Assembly: GCA_048772705.1 (NCBI GenBank)
Contig: JBLWGC010000161.1
Location: 1-22,221 of the forward strand
Length of the DNA: 22,221 bases
Reading direction: 5' to 3'
Source: Leidyana gryllorum EB-2025a
Taxonomy: Eukaryota > Apicomplexa
A model generated the notes under the pieces. That model saw only the letters and a list, made by a program, of their open reading frames with translations. It made no database searches and had not been told where the DNA came from. The position numbers and the translations under genes were made by a program. Of this stretch, positions 5,833 through 12,228 are shown one piece after another (positions within the stretch are counted from its first letter, which is position 1; each line of letters starts with the position of its first letter).

Positions 5833-5846
5833 GCCGTAGCGTACTT

Positions 5847-5919
5847 TGGACGACCTGGGCATCGATCCCAGTACCTCTCGCATGCTAAGCGAGCGCTCTA
5901 CCATTTGAGCTGGTCGCCC
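5847..5919 (-). tRNA. tRNA-Ala-AGC: tRNA-Ala(AGC)
   Basis: GGGCGAC/GTCGTCC, D-arm GCTC/GAGC, stem CTCGC/GCGAG around TTAGCAT, T-stem CTGGG/CCCAG, discriminator A. Typical eukaryotic Ala including GATCGATGC in the T-arm. G3-T70 pair present, the Ala identity element. Confidence 0.95.
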
Positions 5920-6002
5920 ATTGAGCAAAGCGGAGTACATCCAGTTCTTTTTTACATGGTATGACCAGTCTCTCCACTTTGCACAAACGAAGCCACGCAG
6001 GA

Positions 6003-6075
6003 AACGGCTGGAGGGACCCGAATCCTCAACCTTCGCCTTGGGAGGGCAACGCGCTATGCATTGCGGCACAACCGC
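6003..6075 (-). tRNA. tRNA-Arg body with anticodon CCC (Gly)
   Basis: Body as Arg(CCT) at 14397: GCGGTTG/CAGCCGT, stem TTGCC/GGCGA (all paired). Loop CTCCCAA gives CCC. There is one mismatch each in the D- and T-stems, and the D-loop GG is lost, so decay is as likely as a new specificity. Confidence 0.72.
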
Positions 6076-6156
6076 ATTCGCAACCCATCCACCGAGCTGC
6101 CCCAAGGTGTCTCCTCTTACACCCAACTAGTATCGAGATGACCGAAGCTTGTCTAT

Positions 6157-6229
6157 GGTGCGGTGGCCTAATGGATAGGGCATCGGTCTTCGGAACCGGG
6201 AGTTGTGGGTTCGAGTCCCATCCGCATCA
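6157..6229 (+). tRNA. tRNA-Arg-TCG: tRNA-Arg(TCG)
   Basis: GGTGCGG/CCGCATC, stem TCGGT/ACCGG around CTTCGGA, T-stem GTGGG/CCCAT, discriminator A. D-arm GCCTAATGGATAGGGC is typical of eukaryotic Arg. With 6003 it mirrors 14224/14397. Confidence 0.93.
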
Positions 6230-6350
6230 TAGCCTCTCACGCGAAAGACGTTCCGCAAGCTTGCTAGCTGTATGGGGAGCCACTGCCGCGCATGTCGAGT
6301 TGGAGTGCTCGTGATATGATTTTCCTTCCCTTGGAGAGTGCCTCTGAAAC

Positions 6351-6423
6351 CGGTCCTGGCAGGTTTCGAACCTGCGACTTTGTGGTTAACAGCCACACGC
6401 TCTGCCGACTGAGCTACAAGACC
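6351..6423 (-). tRNA. tRNA-Asn-GTT: tRNA-Asn(GTT)
   Basis: Full cloverleaf, loop CTGTTAA, stem TGTGG/CCACA, T-stem GCAGG/CCTGC. Gene and both flanks are repeated almost unchanged at 16911-16983. Confidence 0.95.
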
Positions 6424-6541
6424 CAGCTACAATGTTTCAGAGGTTAGTATAGAGATCCTCCCTTATTCTACCGCAGGATTCTGGAATCACGTCTTGTCAA
6501 GAGGGTACGGCTCTCGGCTAAAGCTGCAGCTGAGGGAGTTG

Positions 6542-6614
6542 TCCACTCTTGTCTAAGTGGCTAGGATATGCGGCTCTAACCCGCACGATCCGGGTTCAAG
6601 TCCCGGCAGTGGAA
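6542..6614 (+). tRNA. tRNA-Glu-CTC: tRNA-Glu(CTC)
   Basis: Loop CTCTAAC (base 37 is A instead of C), stem TGCGG/CCGCA, T-stem CCGGG/CCCGG. The last acceptor pair is C-C. Heads the Glu-Lys-Thr-Met block of 6.5-7.1 kb. Confidence 0.88.
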
Positions 6615-6674
6615 ATCCAGCTGAGTGTGCTTGTAGGCAACGGTTCCATTCCTACTCCCAGAGACATTGATTTG

Positions 6675-6747
6675 CACCGCCCGCGGGGCTCGAACCCGCG
6701 ACTGCAAGATTAAAAGTCTTGCGCTCTACCGACTGAGCTAGGGCGGC
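6675..6747 (-). tRNA. tRNA-Lys-TTT: tRNA-Lys(TTT)
   Basis: Identical to 4198-4270 in all stems and in loop CTTTTAA; discriminator G. Confidence 0.95.
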
Positions 6748-6875
6748 AAGGAAGCTCTAAACTTAGTTACACCCTATTTGCCGTTGGGTGGAGAAGTGGA
6801 AGGATTGACTGGTGGAACAATGTGCTCCAGTAACTTGCGTCAATAGTGACTGATGCGTGATTACCAGCTGATATT

Positions 6876-6947
6876 GCCTTCTTAGCTTAGGGGCACAGCA
6901 TTCGCTTAGTAAGCGAAAGGTCGCCGGTTCGATTCCGGCACAAGGCT
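6876..6947 (+). tRNA. tRNA-Thr-AGT: tRNA-Thr(AGT), slightly degenerate
   Basis: Loop TTAGTAA and T-arm intact; one C-C mismatch in the acceptor (ACAAGGC) and a changed D-stem base (GCACAGC). May still fold. Confidence 0.8.
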
Positions 6948-6996
6948 TTGCTCACGAGAAAATCTATTCTATAACTGTTTCCCTTCTGCGCACACT

Positions 6997-7068
6997 TAGC
7001 AGTGCGTCGTTTCGATCGACGGACCTTTGGGTTATGAGCCCAACACTCTTCCACTGAGCTACAATGCT
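6997..7068 (-). tRNA. tRNA-Met-CAT: tRNA-Met(CAT)
   Basis: As 3025-3096 but with one acceptor mismatch (AGCATTG against CACTGCT). Loop CTCATAA and stem TTGGG/CCCAA intact. Confidence 0.87.
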
Positions 7069-7209
7069 CAGTCTGCAACATGGAAGAGGTAGCCGACATG
7101 CGATTCTTGAGATGCTAGTTACCCTGACTGCCCTACCCAAGTGGGCTAACGAGGTGGTTGTGTTGTTTCTGAGGGCAACTTGTCCCGTCGGGTCAACCGA
7201 CGACCAAGA

Positions 7210-7280
7210 GGGCTGTTCTGGGAATCGAACCAGGACTACTTCCACCCTGAGGAAGGATCATACCACTAGACCAAACAGCC
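7210..7280 (-). pseudogene. tRNA-Pro(AGG) with C33 and short T-stem
   Basis: Acceptor GGCTGTT/AACAGCC is intact, but the loop is TCAGGGT (invariant U33 replaced by C) and one base is missing from the T-stem. The C33 is shared with 141 and 4689, suggesting common descent or conversion. Confidence 0.75.
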
Positions 7281-7310
7281 GACTGGTCGGTGGTTCAACC
7301 CGCTGGGTAC

Positions 7311-7410
7311 AGTCGAGAGACTCGTATCACTATGTGAAGTATCACTCAATGCCATGAGGTAGTCGAGAGACTCGTATCACTATGTGAAGTACCACTCAAT
7401 GCCATGAGGT
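7311..7410. repeat. 50-bp tandem duplication in Pro/Ala-like spacer
   Basis: Two adjacent 50-bp units starting AGTCGAGAGACTCG differ at one base. Other copies of the spacer (3340, 9600, 11950) have one unit. Confidence 0.9.
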
Positions 7411-7419
7411 AGTCATAGA

Positions 7420-7492
7420 GGGAGGCTAGCCCAGATGATGAAACGGTGGCTTAGTATACAAAAGGTTCTGGGATCGATTCCCAGCCCATCCG
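7420..7492 (+). pseudogene. tRNA-Ala-like element
   Basis: 73 nt, T-arm CTGGG/CCCAG with ATCGATT, loop TTAGTAT, ends CCCATCC. The anticodon stem GTGGC/ACAAA does not pair. Same family as 3381, 9508 and 11854, always between Pro and Tyr. Confidence 0.65.
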
Positions 7493-7586
7493 AACTACAT
7501 AGATGGAACCCTCGCGGGACTAGTCTAGTTGGCCTATCAACGCTGTCCATCAGGTTGAGTAGTAGTTTGCCGATGACCGCTCTACT

Positions 7587-7666
7587 TCCGGTGGGACGGA
7601 ATCGAACCGCCGACTATCTGATGCCAGCACTACAGTCAGATGCTCTACCAACTGAGCTACCCCCGG
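7587..7666 (-). tRNA. tRNA-Tyr-GTA: tRNA-Tyr(GTA) with 7-nt intron
   Basis: Same sequence as 3530-3609 across the whole gene, including the TGCTGGC intron after G37 and the C1-G72 pair. Confidence 0.9.
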
Positions 7667-7681
7667 CCGTCCAACTGCTCC

Positions 7682-7765
7682 GGGGTTCGAAAGGCTCAAC
7701 CCCAGATCCTCGCCCTTTGGACTGCGGCCTTAACACAGCGCCTTAGACCACTCGGCCATCTTGCC
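7682..7765 (-). pseudogene. tRNA-Leu chimera, AAG loop with aberrant T-arm
   Basis: Loop TTAAGGC and the 5' flank follow the intact Leu(AAG) at 8735-8814, whereas the 3' part carries the same foreign GGGGTT...AACCCC arm as 3625, 9262 and 11581. This points to a crossover or conversion inside the gene between two Leu loci. Confidence 0.72.
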
Positions 7766-7846
7766 GGAGTGCTCTTGGCTCGCCGCTTTACACGTTTTCT
7801 GATCGTGAGTCAAAATAGAAAGACTTCTGGGATTGGAGGCCGGCGT

Positions 7847-7897
7847 GTATTTCCGCCTGTCACGCGGAAGACCAGGGTTCGTTTCCCGGTCTCGGGG
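7847..7897 (+). pseudogene. tRNA-Asp 3' part
   Basis: Starts in the anticodon arm (TCCGC, CTGTCAC, GCGGA) and continues to an acceptor TCTCGGG; the first ~20 nt, including acceptor and D-arm with the A box, are missing. Confidence 0.78.
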
Positions 7898-7933
7898 CAC
7901 AGATGATTTCGCTTAGGATTGTTTCCTTTGATT

Positions 7934-7993
7934 CTCGAGATAGTATTTTCGCCTGTCACGCGGAATACCCGGGTTCGATTCCCGGTGTCGGAG
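7934..7993 (+). pseudogene. tRNA-Asp(GTC) with D-arm deletion
   Basis: 60 nt. Compared with 20975-21046 it lacks 12 nt between two TAGTAT repeats, removing most of the D-arm. Anticodon loop CTGTCAC and T-arm are intact. Confidence 0.82.
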
Positions 7994-8045
7994 ATAGATC
8001 GTCTTCCGCTCTAGATTTCGTGATGCTCACCTGAACGATGCGTGT

Positions 8046-8115
8046 TACAGCCACCGAGGATGGAACTCGGGACCTTCTGCGTGTTAAACAGACGTCGTGA
8101 CCACTAGATGGCTGC
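8046..8115 (-). tRNA. tRNA-Val-AAC: tRNA-Val(AAC), 3 nt short
   Basis: GCAGCCA/TGGCTGT, stem TCTGT/GCAGA around TTAACAC. Three bases after the acceptor are missing relative to 21102-21174, so positions 8-9 and the A-box start are compromised. The same deletion is in its inverted duplicate at 11268. Confidence 0.72.
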
Positions 8116-8255
8116 ACGGAGCTTCCGGACTGCGAAAGGGGCGTGTCTCTGGAACCACGTATCCGATGAGCCTGGTTTTTATGTATCGGCCTAAGTTGGA
8201 CGGCCTGGACTAGTTTTAAGACCCTTCGGTTTGTATTCAGGAATGGAGATGTTAC

Positions 8256-8326
8256 GCATCTGTGGTTTAGTGGTAGACTGTGTCGTTGCCACCGAGACGA
8301 CCCAAGTTCGATTCCCGGCAGACGCA
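8256..8326 (+). pseudogene. tRNA-Gly(GCC), degenerate
   Basis: Loop TTGCCAC is present, but mismatches occur in the acceptor (one), the anticodon stem (TGTCG/CGAGA) and the T-stem. Inverted duplicate of 11055-11125, which shares the anticodon-stem change. Confidence 0.75.
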
Positions 8327-8399
8327 GGAGGCACGCCTCAAACAGCCGTGGCAGATTGACAGAGACGCTGACAAGCTTCGGCACGAGGCCCGACCAGGG

Positions 8400-8441
8400 G
8401 GCTGTTTGGTCTGCAGGTATGATTTTTCCTCGCTTGGAAGA
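8400..8441 (+). pseudogene. tRNA-Pro 5' half
   Basis: GGCTGTT, the D-arm and the first anticodon-stem strand match Pro genes; the anticodon is lost and the sequence runs into the Asn relic at 8454. Same fusion of relics at 20418. Confidence 0.7.
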
Positions 8442-8453
8442 ACATTGCAACTG

Positions 8454-8526
8454 GGTCTTGTAGCTCAGTCGGCAAAGCGTATAGCTGTTTACCACAAAGT
8501 CGCAGTTTCGAAGCCTAGCGGTGCCG
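8454..8526 (+). pseudogene. tRNA-Asn(GTT), degenerate
   Basis: 5' half and loop CTGTTTA match Asn at 5656; two anticodon-stem pairs and most of the T-stem (GCAGT/CCTAG) are broken. The acceptor 3' strand CGGTGCC pairs only in part. Confidence 0.75.
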
Positions 8527-8601
8527 GGAGCTGCGATATGCGACGCTCTGTTAGAGGTCGCAACTCTGTTTTTAACTACCGGCAGGTCGCCCTACTGAGT
8601 T

Positions 8602-8674
8602 TGGACGACCTGGGTATCGATCCCAGTACCTCTCGCATGCAAAGCGAGCGCTCTACCATCTGAGCTAGCCGCCC
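8602..8674 (-). tRNA. tRNA-Ala-TGC: tRNA-Ala(TGC)
   Basis: GGGCGGC/GTCGTCC pairs throughout with two G-T, including G3-T70; stem CTCGC/GCGAG around TTTGCAT; T-stem CTGGG/CCCAG. Same gene and flanks at 20620-20692. Confidence 0.93.
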
Positions 8675-8734
8675 ATCCGCTCTACATGGAAAACCTTCTG
8701 CATCCAGTGGCTGACCGAGTGCCGATACAACGGC

Positions 8735-8814
8735 TGACAAGAGTGGGATTCGAACCCACGCCCTTTCGGACTGCGGCCTTAACACAGCGCCTTAGACCAC
8801 TCGGCCATCTTGCC
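8735..8814 (-). tRNA. tRNA-Leu-AAG: tRNA-Leu(AAG)
   Basis: 80-nt class II tRNA: GGCAAGA/TCTTGTC, stem CTGTG/CGCAG around TTAAGGC, variable arm with GAAA loop, T-stem GTGGG/CCCAC, discriminator A. The intact reference for the many Leu variants here. Confidence 0.95.
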
Positions 8815-8909
8815 GAAGTGTTCTTGGCTCGCCACTTTACACGTTTTCTGTTCGTGAAGTCTCGAGAAGGGAGGACTTTTGGGGTTGAAGGCCGGTGTGT
8901 TAGTGAGCC

Positions 8910-8981
8910 ACTGAGATAGTATGGTGGTTAGTATTTCCGCCTGTCACGCGGAAGACCCGGGTTCGATTCCCAGAAGAGCCC
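8910..8981 (+). pseudogene. Asp-Pro chimeric tRNA gene
   Basis: From the 5' end to the T-loop it is an Asp gene (loop CTGTCAC, stem TCCGC/GCGGA). After the shared B box it continues as the 3' end of tRNA-Pro, with about 27 nt of the Pro 3' flank found at 9731-9759. The two acceptor strands (ACTGAGA and AAGAGCC) cannot pair. Confidence 0.85.
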
Positions 8982-9095
8982 GTCTGATAGTTGTTGACTA
9001 AATGCCACGTCTCTCCAAGGTCGTATGATCCGGGATGAAGTCCAGACCAGCTGAGACAAAATCTGAGTTGCAGCAGTTGTGAGGGGCTGGAACTG

Positions 9096-9167
9096 CTCCG
9101 AGACCGGGAATCGAACCCGGGTCTTCCGCGTGACAGGCGGAAATACTAACCACTATACTATCTCGGA
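9096..9167 (-). tRNA. tRNA-Asp-GTC: tRNA-Asp(GTC)
   Basis: TCCGAGA/TCTCGGA, stem TCCGC/GCGGA around CTGTCAC, T-stem CCGGG/CCCGG, discriminator G. All stems pair. Its 3' flank is the inverted copy of the flank after 3803-3874. Confidence 0.95.
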
Positions 9168-9261
9168 CGCTCTGAACACGCCGCCCTCCAACCCCAAAAG
9201 TCCTTCCATTTTGAGATGTCAAGCACAGAAAACGCGTGGAGCGGCGAGCCAACAACATGCC

Positions 9262-9346
9262 GGCAAGATGGCCGAGTTGCCCAAGACGCTGTGCTCAGAC
9301 TGCAGTCCGAAAGGGCGAGGATCTGGGGTTAAGCCTTTCGAACCCC
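9262..9346 (+). pseudogene. tRNA-Leu(CAG) chimera
   Basis: Loop CTCAGAC; T-arm and acceptor are replaced as in 3625. The D-loop is altered (GTTGCCC). Only ~15 bp separate it from Tyr at 9362. Confidence 0.7.
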
Positions 9347-9361
9347 GGAGCAGTTGGACAG

Positions 9362-9441
9362 CCGGGGAAAGCTCAGTTGGTAGAGCATCTGACTGTAGTG
9401 CTGGCATCAGATAGTCGGCGGTTCGGTTCCGTCCCACCGGA
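9362..9441 (+). tRNA. tRNA-Tyr-GTA: tRNA-Tyr(GTA) with 7-nt intron
   Basis: 80 nt with the TGCTGGC intron; stem TCTGA/TCAGA. Differs from 3530 by A at positions 7-8 and a T-loop substitution. Four T occur 4-7 nt past the 3' end, so this copy has a plausible Pol III terminator. Confidence 0.88.
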
Positions 9442-9507
9442 TGGTTTTGGCAGACAGCGTTGATAGGCCAACTAGACTACTCCGGCGAGGGTTCCATCTA
9501 TGTAGTT

Positions 9508-9580
9508 CGGATGGGCTGGGAATCAATCCCAGAACCTTTCGTATACTAAGCCACCGTTTCATCATCTGGGCTAGCCTCCC
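9508..9580 (-). pseudogene. tRNA-Ala-like element
   Basis: 73 nt; GGGAGGC start, loop TTAGTAT, anticodon stem unpaired, T-loop ATTGATT. Family of 3381, 7420 and 11854. Confidence 0.63.
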
Positions 9581-9669
9581 ACTGTGCCTACCTCATGGCA
9601 TTGAGTGATACTTCACATAGTGAGACGAGTCTCTCGACTGTACCCAGCGGGTTGAACCACCGGCTAGGC

Positions 9670-9741
9670 GGCTGTTTGGTCTAGTGGTATGATCCTTCCT
9701 TAGGGTGGAAGGAGTCCTGGGTTCGATTCCCAGAACAGCCC
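9670..9741 (+). tRNA. tRNA-Pro-AGG: tRNA-Pro(AGG)
   Basis: Perfect 72-nt cloverleaf, loop TTAGGGT, stem CTTCC/GGAAG, discriminator C. Its 3' flank reappears behind the Asp-Pro chimera at 8910. Confidence 0.95.
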
Positions 9742-9847
9742 GTCTGATAGTTGTTGACGCAACACGGCACTCGACCCATCCCGGACAATGTCCCTGACAC
9801 AGGATCTGAGTTGTTGAGTCAACAGGCTGCAGCCCGGCCATTCGCCC

Positions 9848-9920
9848 AGACGCTACTGGGACTCGAACCCAGAATCCCCGGTTCCGAAGACCGATGCCAT
9901 ATCCATTAGGCCATAGCGCC
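9848..9920 (-). tRNA. tRNA-Arg-TCG: tRNA-Arg(TCG)
   Basis: GGCGCTA/TAGCGTC, stem TCGGT/ACCGG around CTTCGGA, T-stem CTGGG/CCCAG, discriminator T. Counterpart in inverted orientation at 17578, where the anticodon is ACG. Confidence 0.93.
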
Positions 9921-10041
9921 GACTAACGGAGCCCTCAAATGGAAGTGTGTAGCGATCAAGAGAGGACATGGGGAGCTAAGCCGGATCGTGGGTTCGGACA
10001 AACTTCACCTACATCTCCCATTCGAGACATCGGGGACATAC

Positions 10042-10112
10042 TATCCAAGCCAGGATTCGGGCTGGGTACGCACGGCCACAACTTCCTGTTGTAAGCACTA
10101 GACGACCCGGAC
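10042..10112 (-). tRNA. tRNA-His-GTG: tRNA-His(GTG), degenerate
   Basis: The acceptor GTCCGGG/CTTGGAT pairs with three G-T; loop TTGTGGC. Two anticodon-stem pairs (GGAAG/CGTGC) and part of the T-stem are broken, and the T-arm is one base short. The better copy is 17384-17456. Confidence 0.7.
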
Positions 10113-10246
10113 AATCTTCATGTGAGGCTGGTATGTCGGCGTGACCAAGTGAGTGGATCTCTGATACAAATTCGGACTTAGTAACCAATTCCATTTGTAT
10201 TGATCGTGGAATCTTGGGCCTTCCTCGGGGATGGGGCGAGCTTCTT

Positions 10247-10310
10247 GCCGCCCCAACTCCGTCAGTAGAGCGCAAGACTTTTGAAGGGAGAACCGCGGGT
10301 TCGGGCGGCG
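10247..10310 (+). pseudogene. 64-nt tRNA-Lys relic lacking half the T-arm
   Basis: Acceptor GCCGCCC/GGGCGGC is perfectly paired and a CTTTT loop region remains, but the 3' anticodon-stem strand is AGGGA and nine bases of the T-arm are deleted. Same size and deletion at 12883-12946. Confidence 0.75.
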
Positions 10311-10380
10311 CGAGCAGTCCTAGTAAAGCTCGCTGAACCGTATGTGAATCCGCTGGCCGCAAATAGCCAAGTTCGACAGC

Positions 10381-10461
10381 GGCAACTTGCCCAAGTGGTT
10401 AAGGGGGTAGACTAGAAATCTACTGGGCCTGGCCCGCGCTGTTCAAATCGAGCAGTTGTCG
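10381..10461 (+). tRNA. tRNA-Ser-AGA: tRNA-Ser(AGA), T-stem damaged
   Basis: GGCAACT/AGTTGTC, stem GTAGA/TCTAC around CTAGAAA, class II variable arm. The T-stem has a one-base deletion and a C-to-G change, altering the B box. Otherwise as 10891-10972. Confidence 0.78.
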
Positions 10462-10581
10462 TGTGCTGCGATCATCGGAGTAGGCGGCTGGGCTCAAACA
10501 CCAGCAGTACATGCTAGAGATTGCAGTGGCGACGCAGAGGCATCAAGTAAGTGCATAGGTGCCATCTGTCGTCGCAGAAGT

Positions 10582-10655
10582 GGTCGCGTAGCTCAGTCGG
10601 TCAGAGCGTGAGCCTAATAAGCTCAAGGTCCCCGGTTCGAGCCCGGGCGTGACCA
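10582..10655 (+). tRNA. tRNA-Ile-AAT: tRNA-Ile(AAT)
   Basis: 74 nt, GGTCGCG/CGTGACC, stem TGAGC/GCTCA around CTAATAA, T-stem CCCGG/CCGGG, discriminator A. No mismatches. Copies at 13220, 19128 and 19604. Confidence 0.95.
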
Positions 10656-10755
10656 AGTGAGTGGATCTCTGATAAATAGTTGCCCTGAACCCGAGGAAGC
10701 TCCAAAATCCTGCGACCAATACGAAAGGAACTAGTTACTAAGTCCGAGCTTCCTT

Positions 10756-10819
10756 GCCGCGCCACCTCCGGCAATAGACCCCTAAACTTTCAATGGAGAG
10801 ACCGCGGCTTCGGGCAGCG
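10756..10819 (+). pseudogene. tRNA-Lys relic
   Basis: GCCGCGC start, a CTTTCAA loop and a truncated T-arm with GGGCAGC end. Same family as 10247; sits between Ile and Ser as at 13353. Confidence 0.65.
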
Positions 10820-10890
10820 CCAGCAGTCCGAGTCAAGCTTGCTGAACCGTATGTGAAGCCACTGTCTGCGGCATGCCGAGTTCGACCGTT

Positions 10891-10972
10891 GGCAACTTGC
10901 CCGAGTGGTTAAGGGGGTAGACTAGAAATCTACTGGGCCTGGCCCGCGCTGGTTCAAATCCAGCAGTTGTCG
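10891..10972 (+). tRNA. tRNA-Ser-AGA: tRNA-Ser(AGA)
   Basis: 82-nt class II cloverleaf: GGCAACT/AGTTGTC, CTAGAAA loop, stem GTAGA/TCTAC, T-stem GCTGG/CCAGC, discriminator G as expected for Ser. All stems pair. Confidence 0.95.
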
Positions 10973-11054
10973 TGCGATCTGATTGGAGGGGCAGACAACA
11001 ACTCACTCCTGAAACCCCAGAATGGTGCCTCAATCAACCATCCGCCATCTTCTC

Positions 11055-11125
11055 TGCATCTGCCGGGAATCGAACCTGGGTCGTCTCGGTGGCAACGACA
11101 CAGTCTACCACTAAACCACGGATGC
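11055..11125 (-). tRNA. tRNA-Gly-GCC: tRNA-Gly(GCC), weakened
   Basis: Loop TTGCCAC, one mismatch in the anticodon stem (TGTCG/CGAGA) and one in the acceptor. The B box is intact. Right end of the inverted duplication whose other arm ends at 8326. Confidence 0.78.
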
Positions 11126-11267
11126 GTGACATCTCCATTCCTGAATACAAAGCGAAGGGTCTTAAAACTAGTCCAGGCCGTCCAACTTAGGCCGATACAT
11201 AAAAACCAGGCTCATCGGATACGTGGTTCCAGAGACACACGCTCCTTTCGCAGTCCGGAAGCTCCGT

Positions 11268-11337
11268 GCAGCCATCTAGTGGTCACGACGTCTGTTTAAC
11301 ACGCACAAGGTCCCGAGTTCCATCCTCGGTGGCTGTA
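11268..11337 (+). tRNA. tRNA-Val-AAC: tRNA-Val(AAC), 3 nt short
   Basis: Mirror copy of 8046-8115 with the same 3-nt loss after the acceptor. Here the anticodon-stem 3' strand is GCACA, adding a mismatch, and the T-loop reads TTCCATC. Probably inactive. Confidence 0.68.
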
Positions 11338-11389
11338 CCACGCATCGTTCAGGTGAGCATCACGAAATCTAGAGAGGAAGACGATCTAT

Positions 11390-11460
11390 CTCCGAGACCG
11401 GAAATCGATCTTGGTTTTCTGCGTGTCAGGCGGAAATACTAACCACTAGACTATCTCGGC
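11390..11460 (-). pseudogene. tRNA-Asp body with loop CTGACAC
   Basis: Acceptor and D-arm as Asp; the anticodon reads GAC (Val) and the T-arm has lost pairing and the B box. Confidence 0.75.
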
Positions 11461-11529
11461 CGCTCTGGATACGCTAGCCTCCAACTCCAAAAAGTCTTTC
11501 CATTTTGAGATTCCACGGATAGAAAACGC

Positions 11530-11579
11530 GTGGAGCGGCGAGCCAACAACATTTGTGGAGCGGCGAGCCAACAACATTT
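11530..11579. repeat. 25-bp tandem duplication before Leu chimera
   Basis: Two identical 25-bp units starting GTGGAGCGGCGAGCC. The corresponding spacer at 9237 has a single unit. Confidence 0.9.
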
Positions 11580-11580
11580 C

Positions 11581-11665
11581 GGCAAGATGGCCGAGTGGTC
11601 CAAGGCGCTGTGCTCAGACCGCAGTCCGAAAGGGCGAGGATCTGGGATTGAGCCTTCCGAACCCC
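11581..11665 (+). pseudogene. tRNA-Leu(CAG) chimera
   Basis: Fourth copy of the chimera at 3625, with the best-preserved D-arm (GTGGTCCAAGG) and loop CTCAGAC. The aberrant 3' arm has two more changes. Preceded by a 25-bp tandem duplication (11530-11579). Confidence 0.7.
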
Positions 11666-11680
11666 GGCGCAGTTGGACGG

Positions 11681-11759
11681 CCGGGGTAGCTCCGTTGGTC
11701 GAGCATCCGACTGTAGTGCTGGCATCAGATAGTCGGCGGTTCGATTCCGTCCCACCGGA
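11681..11759 (+). tRNA. tRNA-Tyr-GTA: tRNA-Tyr(GTA), degenerate
   Basis: 79 nt; intron TGCTGGC and GTA present. The acceptor is one base short, the anticodon stem has one mismatch (TCCGA/TCAGA) and the D-loop is altered. Confidence 0.72.
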
Positions 11760-11853
11760 AGTAGAGGGGTGATCGGCAAACTACTACTCAACCTGATGGA
11801 CAGCGTTGATAGGCCAACTAGACTACTCCGGCGAGGGTTCCATCTATGTAGCT

Positions 11854-11926
11854 TGGATGGGCTGGGAATCGATCCCAGAACCTTTCGTATACTAAGCCAC
11901 CGTCTCATCATCTGGGCTAGCCTCCC
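11854..11926 (-). pseudogene. tRNA-Ala-like element
   Basis: GGGAGGC start, CCCATCC end with discriminator A, loop TTAGTAT, T-arm CTGGG/CCCAG with ATCGATT. The anticodon stem GTGGC/ACGAA cannot form. See 3381, 7420 and 9508. Confidence 0.65.
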
Positions 11927-12015
11927 TTTGTGCCCACCTCATGGGATTGAGTAAGACTTCACATAGTGAGACGAGTCTCTCGACTGTACCCAGCGGGTTG
12001 AACCCCCGGCTAGGC

Positions 12016-12087
12016 GGCTGTTTGGTCTAGTGGTATAATCCTTCCTTAGGGTGGAGAGAGTCCTGAGTTCGATTCCCAGAACAGCCC
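12016..12087 (+). tRNA. tRNA-Pro-AGG: tRNA-Pro(AGG), weakened
   Basis: Loop TTAGGGT and acceptor intact; one mismatch in the anticodon stem (CTTCC/GGAGA) and one in the T-stem (CTGAG/CCCAG). Confidence 0.8.
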
Positions 12088-12228
12088 TCTTGGTCGTCGG
12101 TTGACCCGACGGGACGAGGTGCCCTCTGAATCAACACAGCCACCTCGTTAGCCCACTTCGGTAGGGCAGTCAGCGCAACTAACCTCTCAAAAATCGCATT
12201 TCGGCTCCCTCTTCCATGTTGCAAACTA

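Larger units (their letters stand above)
5656..6240. repeat. Inverted duplication Asn-Gly relic-Ala-Arg-Arg (partner 14224-14839)
   Basis: Locus order and strands are exactly reversed in the partner. The D-arm-less Gly relic is shared, so it arose before the duplication. Confidence 0.85.
6540..8326. repeat. Left arm of large inverted duplication (Glu to Gly)
   Basis: Glu, Lys, Thr, Met, Pro, Ala-like, Tyr, Leu chimera, Asp, Val, Gly appear here and in exactly reversed order and strand at 11055-12705. Spacers match as well (for example 8116-8255 with 11126-11267). Confidence 0.9.
8256..8960. repeat. Direct duplication Gly-Pro relic-Asn-Ala-Leu-Asp (partner 20040-21020)
   Basis: Same order and strands. 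The distant copy has Ile(TAT) between Gly and the Pro relic. The left copy ends inside the Asp gene at the B box, where it switches to Pro sequence. Confidence 0.86.
9670..10112. repeat. Inverted duplication Pro-Arg-His (partner 17384-17818)
   Basis: Pro(+), Arg(-), His(-) against His(+), Arg(+), Pro(-), with matching spacers. Anticodons differ: AGG/TCG in one copy, TGG/ACG in the other. Confidence 0.88.
10130..10972. repeat. Lys relic-Ser-Ile unit, tandem and repeated
   Basis: Lys relic, Ser, Ile, Lys relic, Ser recur at 12765-13568 in the same orientation and, reversed, at 18846-19677. Within each copy the Lys relic-Ser half is itself doubled. Confidence 0.87.

Noticed and set aside
7956-8495. 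Open reading frame of 179 codons on the minus strand
   Set aside because: It crosses Asp, Val and Gly tRNA loci and part of an Asn relic. Its peptide holds motifs such as PGIELGSSRWQR that are just translated T-arms and anticodon arms and recur wherever the same tRNA occurs.
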